Source of the DNA: Kitasatospora sp. NBC_01287 | Lineage (GTDB): Bacteria > Actinomycetota > Actinomycetes > Streptomycetales > Streptomycetaceae | Assembly: GCF_026340565.1 (NCBI RefSeq) | Contig: NZ_JAPEPB010000001.1 | Span: 6,236,001-6,300,000, forward strand | Direction: 5' to 3' | DNA: 64,000 nt | Shown: positions 43,999-53,194 of the stretch, in pieces | How positions within the stretch are numbered: the first letter of the stretch is position 1 | Layout of the letters: each line of letters starts with the position of its first letter | Made by a program: the position numbers and the translations under genes | Notes under the pieces: generated by a model | Seen by the model: only the letters and a program-made list of their open reading frames with translations | Database searches by the model: none | What the model was told of the DNA's origin: nothing

Positions 43999-44358
43999 TC
44001 AGGACCGCCGGTTGCCCGGCCGGGTCTTGTGCTCGATCGTGCGCCGCGGTGCCGGGAGCGCCCGTGCGGGGACCACCGGGGCGGGCTGTGCCGCCCGGAG
44101 GGTGAAGCGGGTCTTCACCCGGTGCAGTTCACCGGCACGGCCCCGGTGCCGGAGCCGCCCCGGGCGCGGGGCCGCCTTCGTGGGCCGGGCTGGGCGCTGC
44201 TCCAGCCAGGGCCGCTCGTCGGCAGGCCGCTGCCGGCCTGTCCGGTTCGACGACCGCTGGTCTCGGGCCTGCCGGATCAGGTCGGCGAGGGCGCTCAGGG
44301 CGAACACGAGCACCTTCACGGTGACCTCGTCGGACAGCTGCTGCAGGAGATGGTGCAC
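43999..44358 (-). CDS. Small basic protein with a hydrophobic N-terminus, paralogue 2
   Basis: This 119-residue protein begins VHHLLQQLSDEVTVKVLVFA with a hydrophobic stretch and an Arg/Pro-rich tail. The EVTVK core and layout match the gene at 37808–38128, which supports the GTG at 44358 over the longer open frame. Its upstream GGGGG gives a weak RBS. Like its paralogue it ends at a hairpin. Function is unknown. Confidence 0.55.
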   Translation of the reverse strand: MHHLLQQLSDEVTVKVLVFALSALADLIRQARDQRSSNRTGRQRPADERPWLEQRPARPTKAAPRPGRLRHRGRAGELHRVKTRFTLRAAQPAPVVPARALPAPRRTIEHKTRPGNRRS

Positions 44359-44639
44359 TTCAGGCCCCCAGTGTGGAGAGATTCCGCCCCGATGGCGGTG
44401 ATTTGACGGCGTCCGGCCCGCAGCCGGCAGGTCGATGCGCCGCGGCGCATCGGTCGGGCGCCCAGGCCGGTCTTGGCCTGGGCACAAACGGGGGCGGGAG
44501 AGTCGCCTCTAACATCCGGCGGCCTGCGGTTTCCGCAGCCGGGAGTGGTCGGACATACTGGGGGTGCTCCTGTTCATGGGAATGGCGGTGAACAGGCCGG
44601 CCCGCAGCGCCTGAGAAACCTACGGGTGGCCAGAGTTGA

Positions 44640-44671
44640 CTGAGGCCGGGGGCGGGAACCCCTGGCCTCAG
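44640..44671 (-). terminator. Terminator overlapping the end of the SRA-like restriction gene
   Basis: CTGAGGCC pairs with GGCCTCAG, with extra G/C pairing inside. The right arm includes the gene's stop codon, so the hairpin forms at the very end of the message. Confidence 0.7.
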
Positions 44672-45621
44672 CTCTTGGTCGAGGTGAAGGTGCCGTCCGG
44701 GTTGGGCCAGACAACCTCGATGCCGAGTCCGGCGCATAGGTCGCGCAGGTCGGACAAGGGATCGGCTGGCAGGAGCATCCCGAGATTGCCCGGTGCGCCT
44801 GGACGTCGACGCATGTCGAAGAGGTAGCCGATCGCGAAGCGGACGGCTTCCCGGGAGGCGGAGGACTTGACCTCGTACATGGTGCCGGTGGTGACGTCCA
44901 CCAGGTCCGGTGCGACAGTGCTGGTGCCATCGGGGCTGGTCAGCTGGAGGCGTGTCGTGGTGTGGCCGAGGCTGTTGAGGTAGGCGGCGAAACCTGCGGT
45001 CAGGGCAGCCTCGCGCCGGGTTGTTGATTCCCGGGCGACGGTGGCGCTCGGGCGGCGCACGCGCTTGGCGGCGGCGTCTACGGATTCCAGTGGGAGAGGG
45101 CGGGGGCGGACGTCCGTCTTGGAGCTGGGCGCTGTGTCGGACAGCTCGCCCATGAGCTGGAGGCTCCCGGGCTGCGGGTGCAGCCGAAAGACGATCACTC
45201 GCCGGGACTGGCCGCGAATGTCGGGGGAGTCGACCAGGTAGTAGGGCTTAGTGTCGTCGATCTCGAAGCGGCCGATGTACCGGTAGTGATACTCGGCGGT
45301 CGCGCCGGCGAGCAGGGAGAGATTGGCCTCGAAGATGTGGACTGGGCGCCCGGTTTGCTTGTGCTCCAGGAGGGCCTTGTTGGACTGGGTGAACTGCTGG
45401 TCGCCTTCGTTGCCCTCGCCGAGCAGGTGCAGGACGCCTTCGCCGTCCTGCCCGTTGACGAGCAGGTTGGGGTCGAAGTTGTTGTCGCGCCGGGGGTTGA
45501 GGAAGGCGAAGATGCCGTTGTTCCTGGTGGGTGAGATCGCGCCCTGTCGTCGTCCGCCGAAGATCTCGTGGATCTGCTTGCGGGTCAGCTCGGCGCCAGG
45601 CTCCAGGCTGTTCGTCGTCAT
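44668..45621 (-). CDS. Type IV restriction endonuclease candidate: ScoMcrA-like SRA domain plus PD-(D/E)XK nuclease
   Basis: This 317-residue protein has an N-terminal region (about 15–150) with GGRRQGAISPTRNNGIFAFL, then GVLHLLGEGNEGDQQFTQSN and KALLEHKQTGRPVHIFEA. This matches the SRA-like domain of ScoMcrA-type enzymes, which bind modified DNA. The C-terminal part has APDLVDVTTGTMYEVKSSAS: Asp239, Glu250 and Lys252 form a PD-(D/E)XK nuclease set. The two together predict cleavage of modified foreign DNA, such as methylated or hypermodified phage DNA. The ATG at 45621 has GGAGGTG at ideal spacing. No HNH domain is present, unlike ScoMcrA itself. Confidence 0.78.
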   Translation of the reverse strand: MTTNSLEPGAELTRKQIHEIFGGRRQGAISPTRNNGIFAFLNPRRDNNFDPNLLVNGQDGEGVLHLLGEGNEGDQQFTQSNKALLEHKQTGRPVHIFEANLSLLAGATAEYHYRYIGRFEIDDTKPYYLVDSPDIRGQSRRVIVFRLHPQPGSLQLMGELSDTAPSSKTDVRPRPLPLESVDAAAKRVRRPSATVARESTTRREAALTAGFAAYLNSLGHTTTRLQLTSPDGTSTVAPDLVDVTTGTMYEVKSSASREAVRFAIGYLFDMRRRPGAPGNLGMLLPADPLSDLRDLCAGLGIEVVWPNPDGTFTSTKS

Positions 45622-45869
45622 CGTCACCTCCATGGTGTGAACCTATCCTATTTCTCGTTTAGCGGCAACAAGAGCTAAAACTGGCTCCTCTTGGACCTAC
45701 CTGGCTGATCTGGGAGTGGTGAGAACGCCAGTGAGGCAGTACTTATTCCCGGTGGCCAGCTCATGACCTGCATCACATGGGATTGGTATCCGATCGCCTT
45801 GGGGGCCTCGCGCGCCCGTAGGGGATCATGGGTGGTGGCGCGGGGGCGCACCACGAAGGACCAGCGCCC

Positions 45870-46415
45870 ATGCCTCGCCCGACCAAGGCTCAGCGCGCCG
45901 CCATCGCCCGGCGGCGAGCCGACGCCGTCGAACTGCGCCTCGCGGGCGCCGACCCGCTTGCCGTCGGCCGCAAGCTGGCCGCTGACCCGACTGTCAACAC
46001 CGACCGGGTCGCGTACCCGTGCGGGTACGGCCACGAGCTGTACTCCAGGGGCCGCCCCAGCCCGGATGACGAGACCCTTGTCCGCTCGGTGAACCGGGAT
46101 GTGGCGCAGGCCCTGGAGTACCGGATCACCGCGTCGCAGGATGACATCGAGGAGCTGCGGGCACTTCACGAGGCACGCCTCGATCGGCTGTTCATGGTGG
46201 CGTACCGCAAGGCGGTGCGCGATGGCGAGCTGCCGGCGATCGACCGCGCCCTGCGCATCATGGAGCGCCAGGACAGGCTGAGGGGAATCAGCCTGCCGCC
46301 GCGCGTGGAGATCACCGGCCAGGACGGCGGGCCGATCGAGGTTGACACCACCGCCGACGAGCTGGCGGCGCTGATCGCGATCACCGACCCGGCTGGCGCC
46401 GGAGGCCGGGAGTGA
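45870..46415 (+). CDS. Small terminase subunit-like protein
   Basis: This 181-residue protein begins PRPTKAQRAAIARRRADAVE, a helix-turn-helix-like basic start, then a helical middle (EELRALHEARLDRLFMVAYRKAVRDGEL in two parts) and an acidic end. Order and size fit the DNA-recognition subunit of a phage terminase. The next gene, the large subunit, starts inside its stop codon (GTGA). The ATG at 45870 is chosen from an AAGGA site; an upstream open extension is Gly-rich and unlikely. Confidence 0.68.
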   Translation: MPRPTKAQRAAIARRRADAVELRLAGADPLAVGRKLAADPTVNTDRVAYPCGYGHELYSRGRPSPDDETLVRSVNRDVAQALEYRITASQDDIEELRALHEARLDRLFMVAYRKAVRDGELPAIDRALRIMERQDRLRGISLPPRVEITGQDGGPIEVDTTADELAALIAITDPAGAGGRE

Positions 46416-47947
46416 GCGGGCAGGCGGGCTTGGTCGAGCAGTACCGGCAGCTGCCCGCTGACCGGCGCCGGGAGATCGCCGAGCGGGCGTCGCCGAAACT
46501 GCGGAACCAACTCGCCGAGGCGGAGCGGGACATCGCGATGCGGCATTCGCCCGGATCGCTGGCCGCGCTGCTCACCGATGGCCGGGAGATGCAGGCCGCC
46601 CATCTGGACCTGATTGACCAGGCGTTCCGCAGGATCGCGGCAGGAGAAACGATCCGTCTGCTGCTGACGATGCCGCCGCGGCACGGCAAGAGCCGGCGGG
46701 CAGCGCGGTGGGCGCCGCTGTGGTACCTGCTCCAGCGCCCGGACCACCGGGTGATGATCGCCTCCTACTCCTCCGATCTGGCCGACGACCACGGCCGGTG
46801 GATCAGGGACGCCATCACCACGTGGGGCGAACAGCTCGGCCTGCACCTCCACCCGGGCAGCAAGGCCGCGAACCGGTTCGACATCTTGTCGAGGGAGGGG
46901 GGCCTGTTCGCGGCCGGTGTCGGCGGTGGCCTCACCGGTAAAGGGGCTCATCTCGCGATCATCGACGATCCGATCAAGGACGCTGCGGACGCCCAATCAC
47001 CCACGATGAGGCGCCGGTTGTGGGAATGGTGGCAGGCCGTCCTCCTGACCCGCATTGAGCCGGGCGGCAGCGTCATCGTCATCCAAACGCGCTGGGACGA
47101 AGACGATCTCGCTGGCCGCATCCTTGCCGGGGAGACAGCCTCCGACTGGATCATCATCGACCTGCCGGCCATCGCCGACAGCGAGAACGACGCGCTCGGC
47201 CGGAAGGTCGGCGAGCCGCTGTGGCCTGCCCGCTACGGCCGCAAGGCCCTTGCGGCGATCCGCCGTTCGGTCGGGGAGCGGGTGTGGTGGAGCCTGTTCC
47301 AGCAGAAGCCGAGGCCGCAGGAAGGCGGGGTGTGGAAGCGCGACTGGATCGACACCGCCCGGGTCACGCCGGTGCAGTTCGGCGGCCTGGAGATGGCCAG
47401 GATCGTCGTCGCGGTGGATCCGTCGGGCGGTGATTCCGAGGTCAACGACGAGACCGGGATCGTTGGCTTGGCCGCAGGGTTCGACGAGCACCTGTACGTC
47501 CTCGCTGACGAGTCCGGCACCCTCGGCCCCAACGAATGGGGCCTGCGGGCGTGCCAACTCGCCCTCGATCTGCAGGCCGACGCCATCGTGGTGGAGAGCA
47601 ACTACGGCGGGGCGATGGCCAAGCAGATCGTTCGGCAGGCGTGGGAGCAGCTGGCGCGGGAGGGCAAGACTCGCGGCGTGCTGATGCCGATGCTGTTGGA
47701 GGTGACCGCGAAGGTCGGCAAGCGGTTGCGGGCCGAGCCGGTGGCGCAGCTGTACGAGCAGGGTCGCGTCCACCACGTCGGGCACTTCGCCGAGTTGGAG
47801 GGGCAGATGGTCACGTGGGTGGCGACGATGGACAGCCCGGACCGGATGGATGCCGCGGTGCACGGGCTGACCGAACTCGCGGACCCGGACCAGCTGGCCG
47901 CGCTGGCGGGCGGGACGCTGGACGGCCGGCTCGCTGGCCGCCGTTAG
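46412..47947 (+). CDS. Terminase large subunit
   Basis: This 511-residue packaging motor has Walker A in LTMPPRHGKSRRA (about residues 85–97), the Walker B region HLAIIDDPIKDA (about 179–190), and a C-terminal RNase H-like nuclease: IVVAVDPSGG (first Asp, about 335–344), IVVESNYGG (Glu/Asp, about 395) and the end DSPDRMDAAVHGLTEL. It powers DNA entry into the prohead and cuts the genome. It overlaps the small subunit by four bases. The portal gene lies 8 kb away beyond a cargo insert, instead of following directly. Confidence 0.92.
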   Translation: MSGQAGLVEQYRQLPADRRREIAERASPKLRNQLAEAERDIAMRHSPGSLAALLTDGREMQAAHLDLIDQAFRRIAAGETIRLLLTMPPRHGKSRRAARWAPLWYLLQRPDHRVMIASYSSDLADDHGRWIRDAITTWGEQLGLHLHPGSKAANRFDILSREGGLFAAGVGGGLTGKGAHLAIIDDPIKDAADAQSPTMRRRLWEWWQAVLLTRIEPGGSVIVIQTRWDEDDLAGRILAGETASDWIIIDLPAIADSENDALGRKVGEPLWPARYGRKALAAIRRSVGERVWWSLFQQKPRPQEGGVWKRDWIDTARVTPVQFGGLEMARIVVAVDPSGGDSEVNDETGIVGLAAGFDEHLYVLADESGTLGPNEWGLRACQLALDLQADAIVVESNYGGAMAKQIVRQAWEQLAREGKTRGVLMPMLLEVTAKVGKRLRAEPVAQLYEQGRVHHVGHFAELEGQMVTWVATMDSPDRMDAAVHGLTELADPDQLAALAGGTLDGRLAGRR

Positions 47948-48006
47948 GTCGCCGGGGCCTTCAGGTCCGGAGACGGCTGGCCCCCGCGGCGGGCGGTATG
48001 TGGCGG

Positions 48007-48552
48007 TCAGGCATTCTGGGGCTGGTACTCCTCAGAGAGAACTTCCGCGATCCGCCGGGCCCTACGACCGACCGACTCCGGCAGCCACCCGAAGTTACTC
48101 TCCGGGTCGTCATCCGAGTGGGCGTAGCGAAGCCCGTAGAGCACCGCCTCGACGTCGCCGTAGAAATCGGGAGCAGTCGGATCCGGCTCCTGATCAACGA
48201 GGCGGGCAACGGCGCTCATTGGAGTTCGGGGGCCGGGACGGCCGAGCAAGCCGTCCAGGTATTCCCGGGCCCCTGGCGAGTCGACGGTCCGCTGCTTCTG
48301 ATACGTCAGTTGCAGGTAGGAGCGGACATCGGACTCCGGAGTGCCGGTCTCCAGCATGTAGGCGGCGTGCACATTGGCTGCGAGGTTCAGCTGGTCCGCC
48401 GCATCGCCGAGCCGGTAGGCCGGCATCCGGCGCCAATCATGCGACTCCGTCCGACTGTTCGAGGCCACTTCGTGCAGGCTCTGCAGGACTTCCATCAAGG
48501 TGTGGAGCAGCATCAGCCGGATCGGCTCGGGCGTCGTTCGCGGTTCTCTCAT
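48007..48552 (-). CDS. Hypothetical protein
   Basis: I do not recognise this 181-residue helical protein, which contains LLHTLMEVLQSLHEVASNSR and a middle with YRLGDAADQLNLAANVHAAYML. It is encoded opposite to the terminase and ends 60 bases after it, so it marks the left edge of the cargo insert. No catalytic motif is seen. The ATG at 48552 has no strong RBS; 48570 is an alternative. Confidence 0.55.
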   Translation of the reverse strand: MREPRTTPEPIRLMLLHTLMEVLQSLHEVASNSRTESHDWRRMPAYRLGDAADQLNLAANVHAAYMLETGTPESDVRSYLQLTYQKQRTVDSPGAREYLDGLLGRPGPRTPMSAVARLVDQEPDPTAPDFYGDVEAVLYGLRYAHSDDDPESNFGWLPESVGRRARRIAEVLSEEYQPQNA

Positions 48553-49098
48553 GCCCAGACGATCGCGCACCGTAGAGCCTCTGTGCCCTGCACGATGCCG
48601 TTAGGGCACGGGAAGGTCACCTGTGTGGAGCAGCCCAGTGGGTGGGTGCTGTCGGCTTGTGTCAGGCTGGTCGGCTGCAATGGCACGGCCCAAAGGACTG
48701 CCTGCCCGCTGCCCTGGTGTCCGCCTGCTGGTCGCTGCACAGCTCGGTCCGGTGCGCGGGGCGGGCACCCAGCCCACCTGTGGCACATGCGCTGGCCACG
48801 TGCTGGGATCATAAGAGATGGACTTTGCTCGCTGTCCTTTGATGGCAAAGCTAGTTGTGTGCAGTCTGTTGACCTGGGCCAACTACGTTGGATGTCAACC
48901 AGTGCTCGATCTGGGAGCTGACATCAGTTCTCGCCTCCGCCGCCCTCTACCGCGCCGTGGTCTGCCCACCCGTCCGAGCCTCGGCAGCCGCTGATGCTGA
49001 CCGACACGGGGCTGTCGAACTGACGTCAGAGTCGAGCCCCCGCTTCAGCACCTGGTCAGCCTGCTACCGAGGTAAGGCCCGGTGGTTGGGAGGGCATT
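48553..49098. other. About 545-base gap without a recognised gene
   Basis: It is bounded by the hypothetical gene at 48007 and the ABC-3C ATPase end. Open frames in it have mixed codon use and no domain. It may hold decayed sequence and the promoter of the 48007–48552 gene. Confidence 0.4.
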
Positions 49099-51123
49099 TC
49101 ACGCGTCGACTTTTGCCTCTTCATCCGCACTGGTTTCGTCCTCGATCAGCCCGTACGGTGGACGGTCCTCGTTGCGGCTGTAGCGCACCACCACGCTGCT
49201 TTCCGCCAGCGGTGGCGGGCTGTTGTCGGCGACGATGAGCTGCGCTCGGCTACCGCGCTCTGCGAGCCAGAGGGAGAGGTGGTGGTAGAAGTCGTCGATG
49301 GCGACGGCGTCCGCGATCACGGCATCAAGGGTGCCGCCGTGGCCGAGGTTCTTCTGGGGGCTGTCGATCATGAGGAATCCCGGGTGTGCTGCCCCTGCTT
49401 CGACGGCGATTTCGAAGACGGCCAGCTGCCAGGCCAGGGTGAGCAGGGTGCGGGCGCCGGAGGAGGCTTCCTGGTACGGCTCACCGCGTACGAAGGGGGT
49501 GAGGTCGGTCTTGATGAAGGGCATACTGACCTTGGGGTAGCGCCAGGCTCGCAGGAGCTCGCCGTATCGGCCGCTGATCTTGGCGATGACCCGATCGCGG
49601 TCGAGGGAGGCATCTCCGAGTCGTGCGAGCTCCTCGCGGAGACGGGCGATCTGGATCTCGTGGCGCTCCACGACGTCGGCCCGTTTGGCAAGTCCTTCGC
49701 GGAGTTTGATCACGCTCTCGGCCTGTTCGAGTTGGCGCAGGACCTGTTCGCGCCTTCGGTGGAGGTCGTCGCGGGCGGCGAGGAACGGTGAGACGGAGGG
49801 CGACGTCGCGGTGTCCAGCGCGGAGGCGGCTTCCTCTTCCCGGACGGAAGCCTCTTCCGCCCGGAGTTTGAGTGCGGCGAGCGAGGCGCCGAGCTCATCG
49901 ATGTAGGTGGTGATCTCCTTGAGGCGGGCCTTGGTGGACCGGGTCTCGGCCGCGACGTCCACCCGATTGTCCCCGGCCTGGCTGCCAGCGTCGGCAGCAC
50001 CCAGGACCAAAGTCCCTTCCGCTGCTGTCAGTTCGTGGCGGCAGAGACTGCAGCGTCCGTTGTCGGCGTTGGGGGGAGTCGACAGCCGGTTCAGGCAGGC
50101 GGGGCAGGTGGTGACGCGCAGGGGGTCGAAAATCTGCTGTGCCTCGCCGAGCATGCCGAGCTTGAGGAGATCGTCGGCGTACTGTGCGCGGAGTGGCATC
50201 AGCCGCTGGATCTGTGTCTCGCAGTCTCGCAGGACCGCTGCCGCCCGGCAAGAAGCCTGGGCCGCCTCTTTGTGCTGGTGGCGCAGCTGGGCCGCGAATT
50301 TCGTTCCTGCCTGCGCCCGGCGGTCCAACTCCGTGAGCTGGCTCGTGATGTCAGCCAGCTCCTGTTCGTGGACGGCAAGTGTGGGTTCACCGTCCAGTGC
50401 GGTGGGAGTCTGCTCCACGACGAAGGCACGGGCTGACTCGAGTTCGGCTTTGGCGCGGTTGAGTCGGCCGCTGAGTTCCTGAATGCGCTGGCCGAGTTCG
50501 ACGGCGCGGTCGTCGTGGACTCCGAAGGCGACGTCGACGACTTGCCGCAGTTTGTGCTTGCGCATGTAATCGTTTTCGAACAGGAAGTTCTTGTCCGCGA
50601 CGCGTTCGTTGGGCAGAAAGGCGAGCCACATCAAGTCGCGGAAGCTGAGTGGGTCCGTTCGGGATTCGCTGTTGGTGGGCGCTTCGCGCAGTTGGACGCC
50701 TTCGAGCTTGCAGTGACTCAGGAGAAGGGAAGACAGGCTTTCCGGTGCCCCGGGCGGGTCGATGGGCCTTCTCTCGGCCCTGGACGTGGGCCTACCGTCG
50801 AGCGTTCCGCGGCGCACGAAGGCGACCTTCGAGGGCTCTCCGACCGAACGCTCGATCACGTACGGCTCGCCCGAGAGCTCGACCTCCAGGAGGCATGAAC
50901 GGACCCTTCGCAGCACCTCTTGGTGGCGGGGGTGCCGTTTCGAGCCGAGCCCGTAGGCGATGAACTCCAGGACTGCTGTTTTGCCGGAGCTAAATGCCCC
51001 GGCGATGACGGAGAGGTTCCGTACCCGCTGTTCAGCGGTGAAATCCACGTCGTACGACCGCTCCATGCCGACCAGGCGCAGATGGCGGATCCGGATGCCG
51101 GGAAGCGGTTCCATGGCGATCAT
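49099..51123 (-). CDS. ABC-3C system ATPase (SMC/Rad50-like)
   Basis: This 674-residue ATPase has Walker A in IAGAFSSGKTAVLE (about 40–53), two long coiled-coil arms, and a zinc-hook-like centre with CPACLNRL and CSLCRHEL. The C-terminal half has EASSGARTLLTLAW (signature region) and Walker B GFLMIDSPQKNLG with Asp-Ser-Pro in place of the usual Asp-Glu-Pro, as in ABC-3C ATPases. Known relatives act with a middle component and an effector in biological-conflict systems. Its ATG overlaps the stop of the upstream gene (ATGA), so the three genes form one operon. Confidence 0.85.
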   Translation of the reverse strand: MIAMEPLPGIRIRHLRLVGMERSYDVDFTAEQRVRNLSVIAGAFSSGKTAVLEFIAYGLGSKRHPRHQEVLRRVRSCLLEVELSGEPYVIERSVGEPSKVAFVRRGTLDGRPTSRAERRPIDPPGAPESLSSLLLSHCKLEGVQLREAPTNSESRTDPLSFRDLMWLAFLPNERVADKNFLFENDYMRKHKLRQVVDVAFGVHDDRAVELGQRIQELSGRLNRAKAELESARAFVVEQTPTALDGEPTLAVHEQELADITSQLTELDRRAQAGTKFAAQLRHQHKEAAQASCRAAAVLRDCETQIQRLMPLRAQYADDLLKLGMLGEAQQIFDPLRVTTCPACLNRLSTPPNADNGRCSLCRHELTAAEGTLVLGAADAGSQAGDNRVDVAAETRSTKARLKEITTYIDELGASLAALKLRAEEASVREEEAASALDTATSPSVSPFLAARDDLHRRREQVLRQLEQAESVIKLREGLAKRADVVERHEIQIARLREELARLGDASLDRDRVIAKISGRYGELLRAWRYPKVSMPFIKTDLTPFVRGEPYQEASSGARTLLTLAWQLAVFEIAVEAGAAHPGFLMIDSPQKNLGHGGTLDAVIADAVAIDDFYHHLSLWLAERGSRAQLIVADNSPPPLAESSVVVRYSRNEDRPPYGLIEDETSADEEAKVDA

Positions 51124-51695
51124 CCCTCCCAGGACGTTTCCAGCAATGGGCCTGGCCCCAGGACGCTCATGAGGGCTGCCGCGGGTCCTCCGGGTCCGTC
51201 CGGTCTGAGCCACTGTGCGGTCTGGTCGCGCAGCCTTTTGTCGCTGAGTTTGCGGAGTTGGCGGATGACGATGTCGGCGGCGGTAGCAAAGGACGTGGCG
51301 TAGGTGGCGGTGAACTGCCTGCCGAGGTGCTGACCGGCCTCTGTGATCGAATAGGTGAGGGAGCCGGTGCGGTTTCGGACCTGGCAGCACCCATAGGCCA
51401 CTAGGAGCGCCAAGTCGTGCTGGATCCGCTCTCGCCGGCTCGTGAATCGCTGTGAAGAGGACGCGTAGGAAAGGACCTGAGGGTCGAACCCAGCCAGCCG
51501 GAGGAGGCTCGCGTCCCGGCCCTCGGAGGGGACTACGAGAAAAGGGTTCGCGGACAGGAAGTCGTAATACCCGATGCGTTCCAGGGTCGCCCCGTTCGCG
51601 TCCTGCGCGGCGACGGCGTCAAGGAGCAACAGCAGTTGAGCGAGACGGAAAGGTACCTCGTCCTCGGGCATCACAACCGGCCGGTCTGCTTGCAC
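51120..51695 (-). CDS. ABC-3C system middle component
   Basis: This 191-residue protein contains VPFRLAQLLLLLDAVAAQDA, then RIGYYDFLSANPFLVVPSEG, the usual start of ABC-3C middle components, followed by a winged-helix-like C-terminal half (ERIQHDLALLVAYGCCQVRN, then SITEAGQHLGRQF). Such proteins link the ATPase to the effector. The GTG at 51695 is chosen from the GAGGAG upstream; the longer open frame into the effector gene is unlikely. Order is effector, middle, ATPase. Confidence 0.82.
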   Translation of the reverse strand: MQADRPVVMPEDEVPFRLAQLLLLLDAVAAQDANGATLERIGYYDFLSANPFLVVPSEGRDASLLRLAGFDPQVLSYASSSQRFTSRRERIQHDLALLVAYGCCQVRNRTGSLTYSITEAGQHLGRQFTATYATSFATAADIVIRQLRKLSDKRLRDQTAQWLRPDGPGGPAAALMSVLGPGPLLETSWEG

Positions 51696-51742
51696 GGCAT
51701 GCTCCTCATCAGTGGTCGAGCGGTACAGACGGACGCGGAACC

Positions 51743-52705
51743 TCAGTCGTCGGCATGACCGCTGGCGATCTGCCGCCAGTGCGTGACCCACCCGGCCCGC
51801 CGGTTGTCGACCAGCCGGTGAACCAGACCCCAGCTGTGCGTCAGCTCCAGACGCAGCACCTTGGGTAGTCTGTCGTGTTCGCCGCGCACCTCGCGCCATA
51901 CCCGGCCGTGCAGAGCAGCGAGGGTGCCCTCGGCCGAACACTCGTTGAACTGCATCTCCCACACCCCGTGAAGGGTGGCGTCAGCAGAACTCAGTGCGGC
52001 AACCTCAGCTGGCACGCCCTTGTGCGCGACTTCGCGCGCCACTAGGTCGGCGTTGAAGAACTGTCGTTTCGCCGAGTCCAGTTCGACGTGGCCCGCTTCG
52101 GTCATCTGGCGCACGAACAGAGCCGAGTCGAGCGCCGCCGCCTTGTCCTCCTCCACGTCCAGTACGAGGCGTATCTGCTCCTGAGCGGGGGCGGCGGGCG
52201 CCGTGAAGGGTTCGAAGTAAGCGCGGCGTACCTGGTCACCTTCGGGGCTCAGCAGCTTCTTCACTAGCTTGGTCTCGTCCCACAGCTCGATAACGAGGCC
52301 ATGCGCCTTCTCCTGCCGCTTCTTCCAGCCATCCCACCAATGGGCTGCCGGCCCGTCCATGCTGGAAGGGATGCACAGGATCCAGAGCGTGATGGTGTGA
52401 CCGTTGGCCGCCGCGGCTTTTAGCCCGTTCGCGAGGGACTCACGAATCTGCTGAGACTGGCTGGTTGTGGTCTTCGGCATGAAGTACTTGGACTGCCAGA
52501 CCGTGATGGCGCCCCCGAGGTCACCGGCGAAAGCGTCGATTCCCCAGTCGCCCGGATTCGCGGCGATCATCCGGACGTTCGGGTTGGTAGCACTCGCGAG
52601 CTGCGCGAGCATCTTCTCGAAGTCGGCCCGCGCCCCGTCCGCGCTTCCGGTCCGCAGTTCGTGCACTCCGAAATGGATGGGCGGAACACCAGCTGCCACC
52701 GGCAT
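51743..52705 (-). CDS. ABC-3C system effector with PD-(D/E)XK-like nuclease domain
   Basis: This 320-residue protein starts IHFGVHELRTGSADGARADF and has GDWGIDAFAG then ITVWQSKYFM. Asp57 and the Q71-x-K73 form a QxK-type PD-(D/E)XK nuclease. The C-terminal region (LFVRQMTEAGHVELDSAKRQ, then TLHGVWEMQFNE) matches the ABC-3C C-terminal domain that joins the system. It is the first gene of the operon. The ATG at 52705 is used; one at 52732 would add nine residues. The target is inferred to be DNA. Confidence 0.78.
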   Translation of the reverse strand: MPVAAGVPPIHFGVHELRTGSADGARADFEKMLAQLASATNPNVRMIAANPGDWGIDAFAGDLGGAITVWQSKYFMPKTTTSQSQQIRESLANGLKAAAANGHTITLWILCIPSSMDGPAAHWWDGWKKRQEKAHGLVIELWDETKLVKKLLSPEGDQVRRAYFEPFTAPAAPAQEQIRLVLDVEEDKAAALDSALFVRQMTEAGHVELDSAKRQFFNADLVAREVAHKGVPAEVAALSSADATLHGVWEMQFNECSAEGTLAALHGRVWREVRGEHDRLPKVLRLELTHSWGLVHRLVDNRRAGWVTHWRQIASGHADD

Positions 52706-53008
52706 GGAGTTGTCCAACCTGCACCCCCGCATCCCGCAGGCAAACCGAGCGAACCGCGTTCAGCGGGCTGTTTACCCTGCGCCACACACAGTAACGACCG
52801 TCAGCGTACGCGTCACAGTGCCACTCGATCAAGATGCTTGCGGTTGGCAGTATCCCGGCAGTGGCACGGTGGATCGGGCTGGCATGCAGAGACCGTGGCA
52901 GTCCACTCGCCCCGTTGGCGTGGGCGAAGATTTCCGCAGCGATGGACCTGGCCGTCTCCTCGGGTGCGCGTTCCAGGCCGAGACCGATGGGCGACGCAAT
53001 GCGACTAG

Positions 53009-53172
53009 GAGGTCCGCTGATCTCGGCCGTGTCCACAGCGACATGATCCGCGGCCCGGGGCCAGGAGGTCACCGACGTGCTGTACGTGGTGGAGTGGGGC
53101 AAACTCGCGAACGAGAGGCGGGCGGAGCTGGGCGAGTACGCGTTCGCTGGTGGCTGCCGGATGAGCCCCTGA
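53009..53172 (+). pseudogene. Relic of the small portal-proximal gene (frameshifted)
   Basis: The frame SADLGRVHSDMIRG matches SAELGRVRRDIIEG of the intact gene at 55550–55876. After one extra base near 53055 the match continues in another frame (GQEVTDVLYVVEWGKLANER) through the ending EYAFAGGCR and its stop. It is a decayed second copy. Confidence 0.8.
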
Positions 53173-53194
53173 CCCGATCCGGCAACGCCCACCC

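Noticed and set aside
49099..51123. Housekeeping RecF/RecN or SbcC
   Set aside because: The adjacent middle component and nuclease effector, the DSP Walker B and the mobile location fit ABC-3C better.
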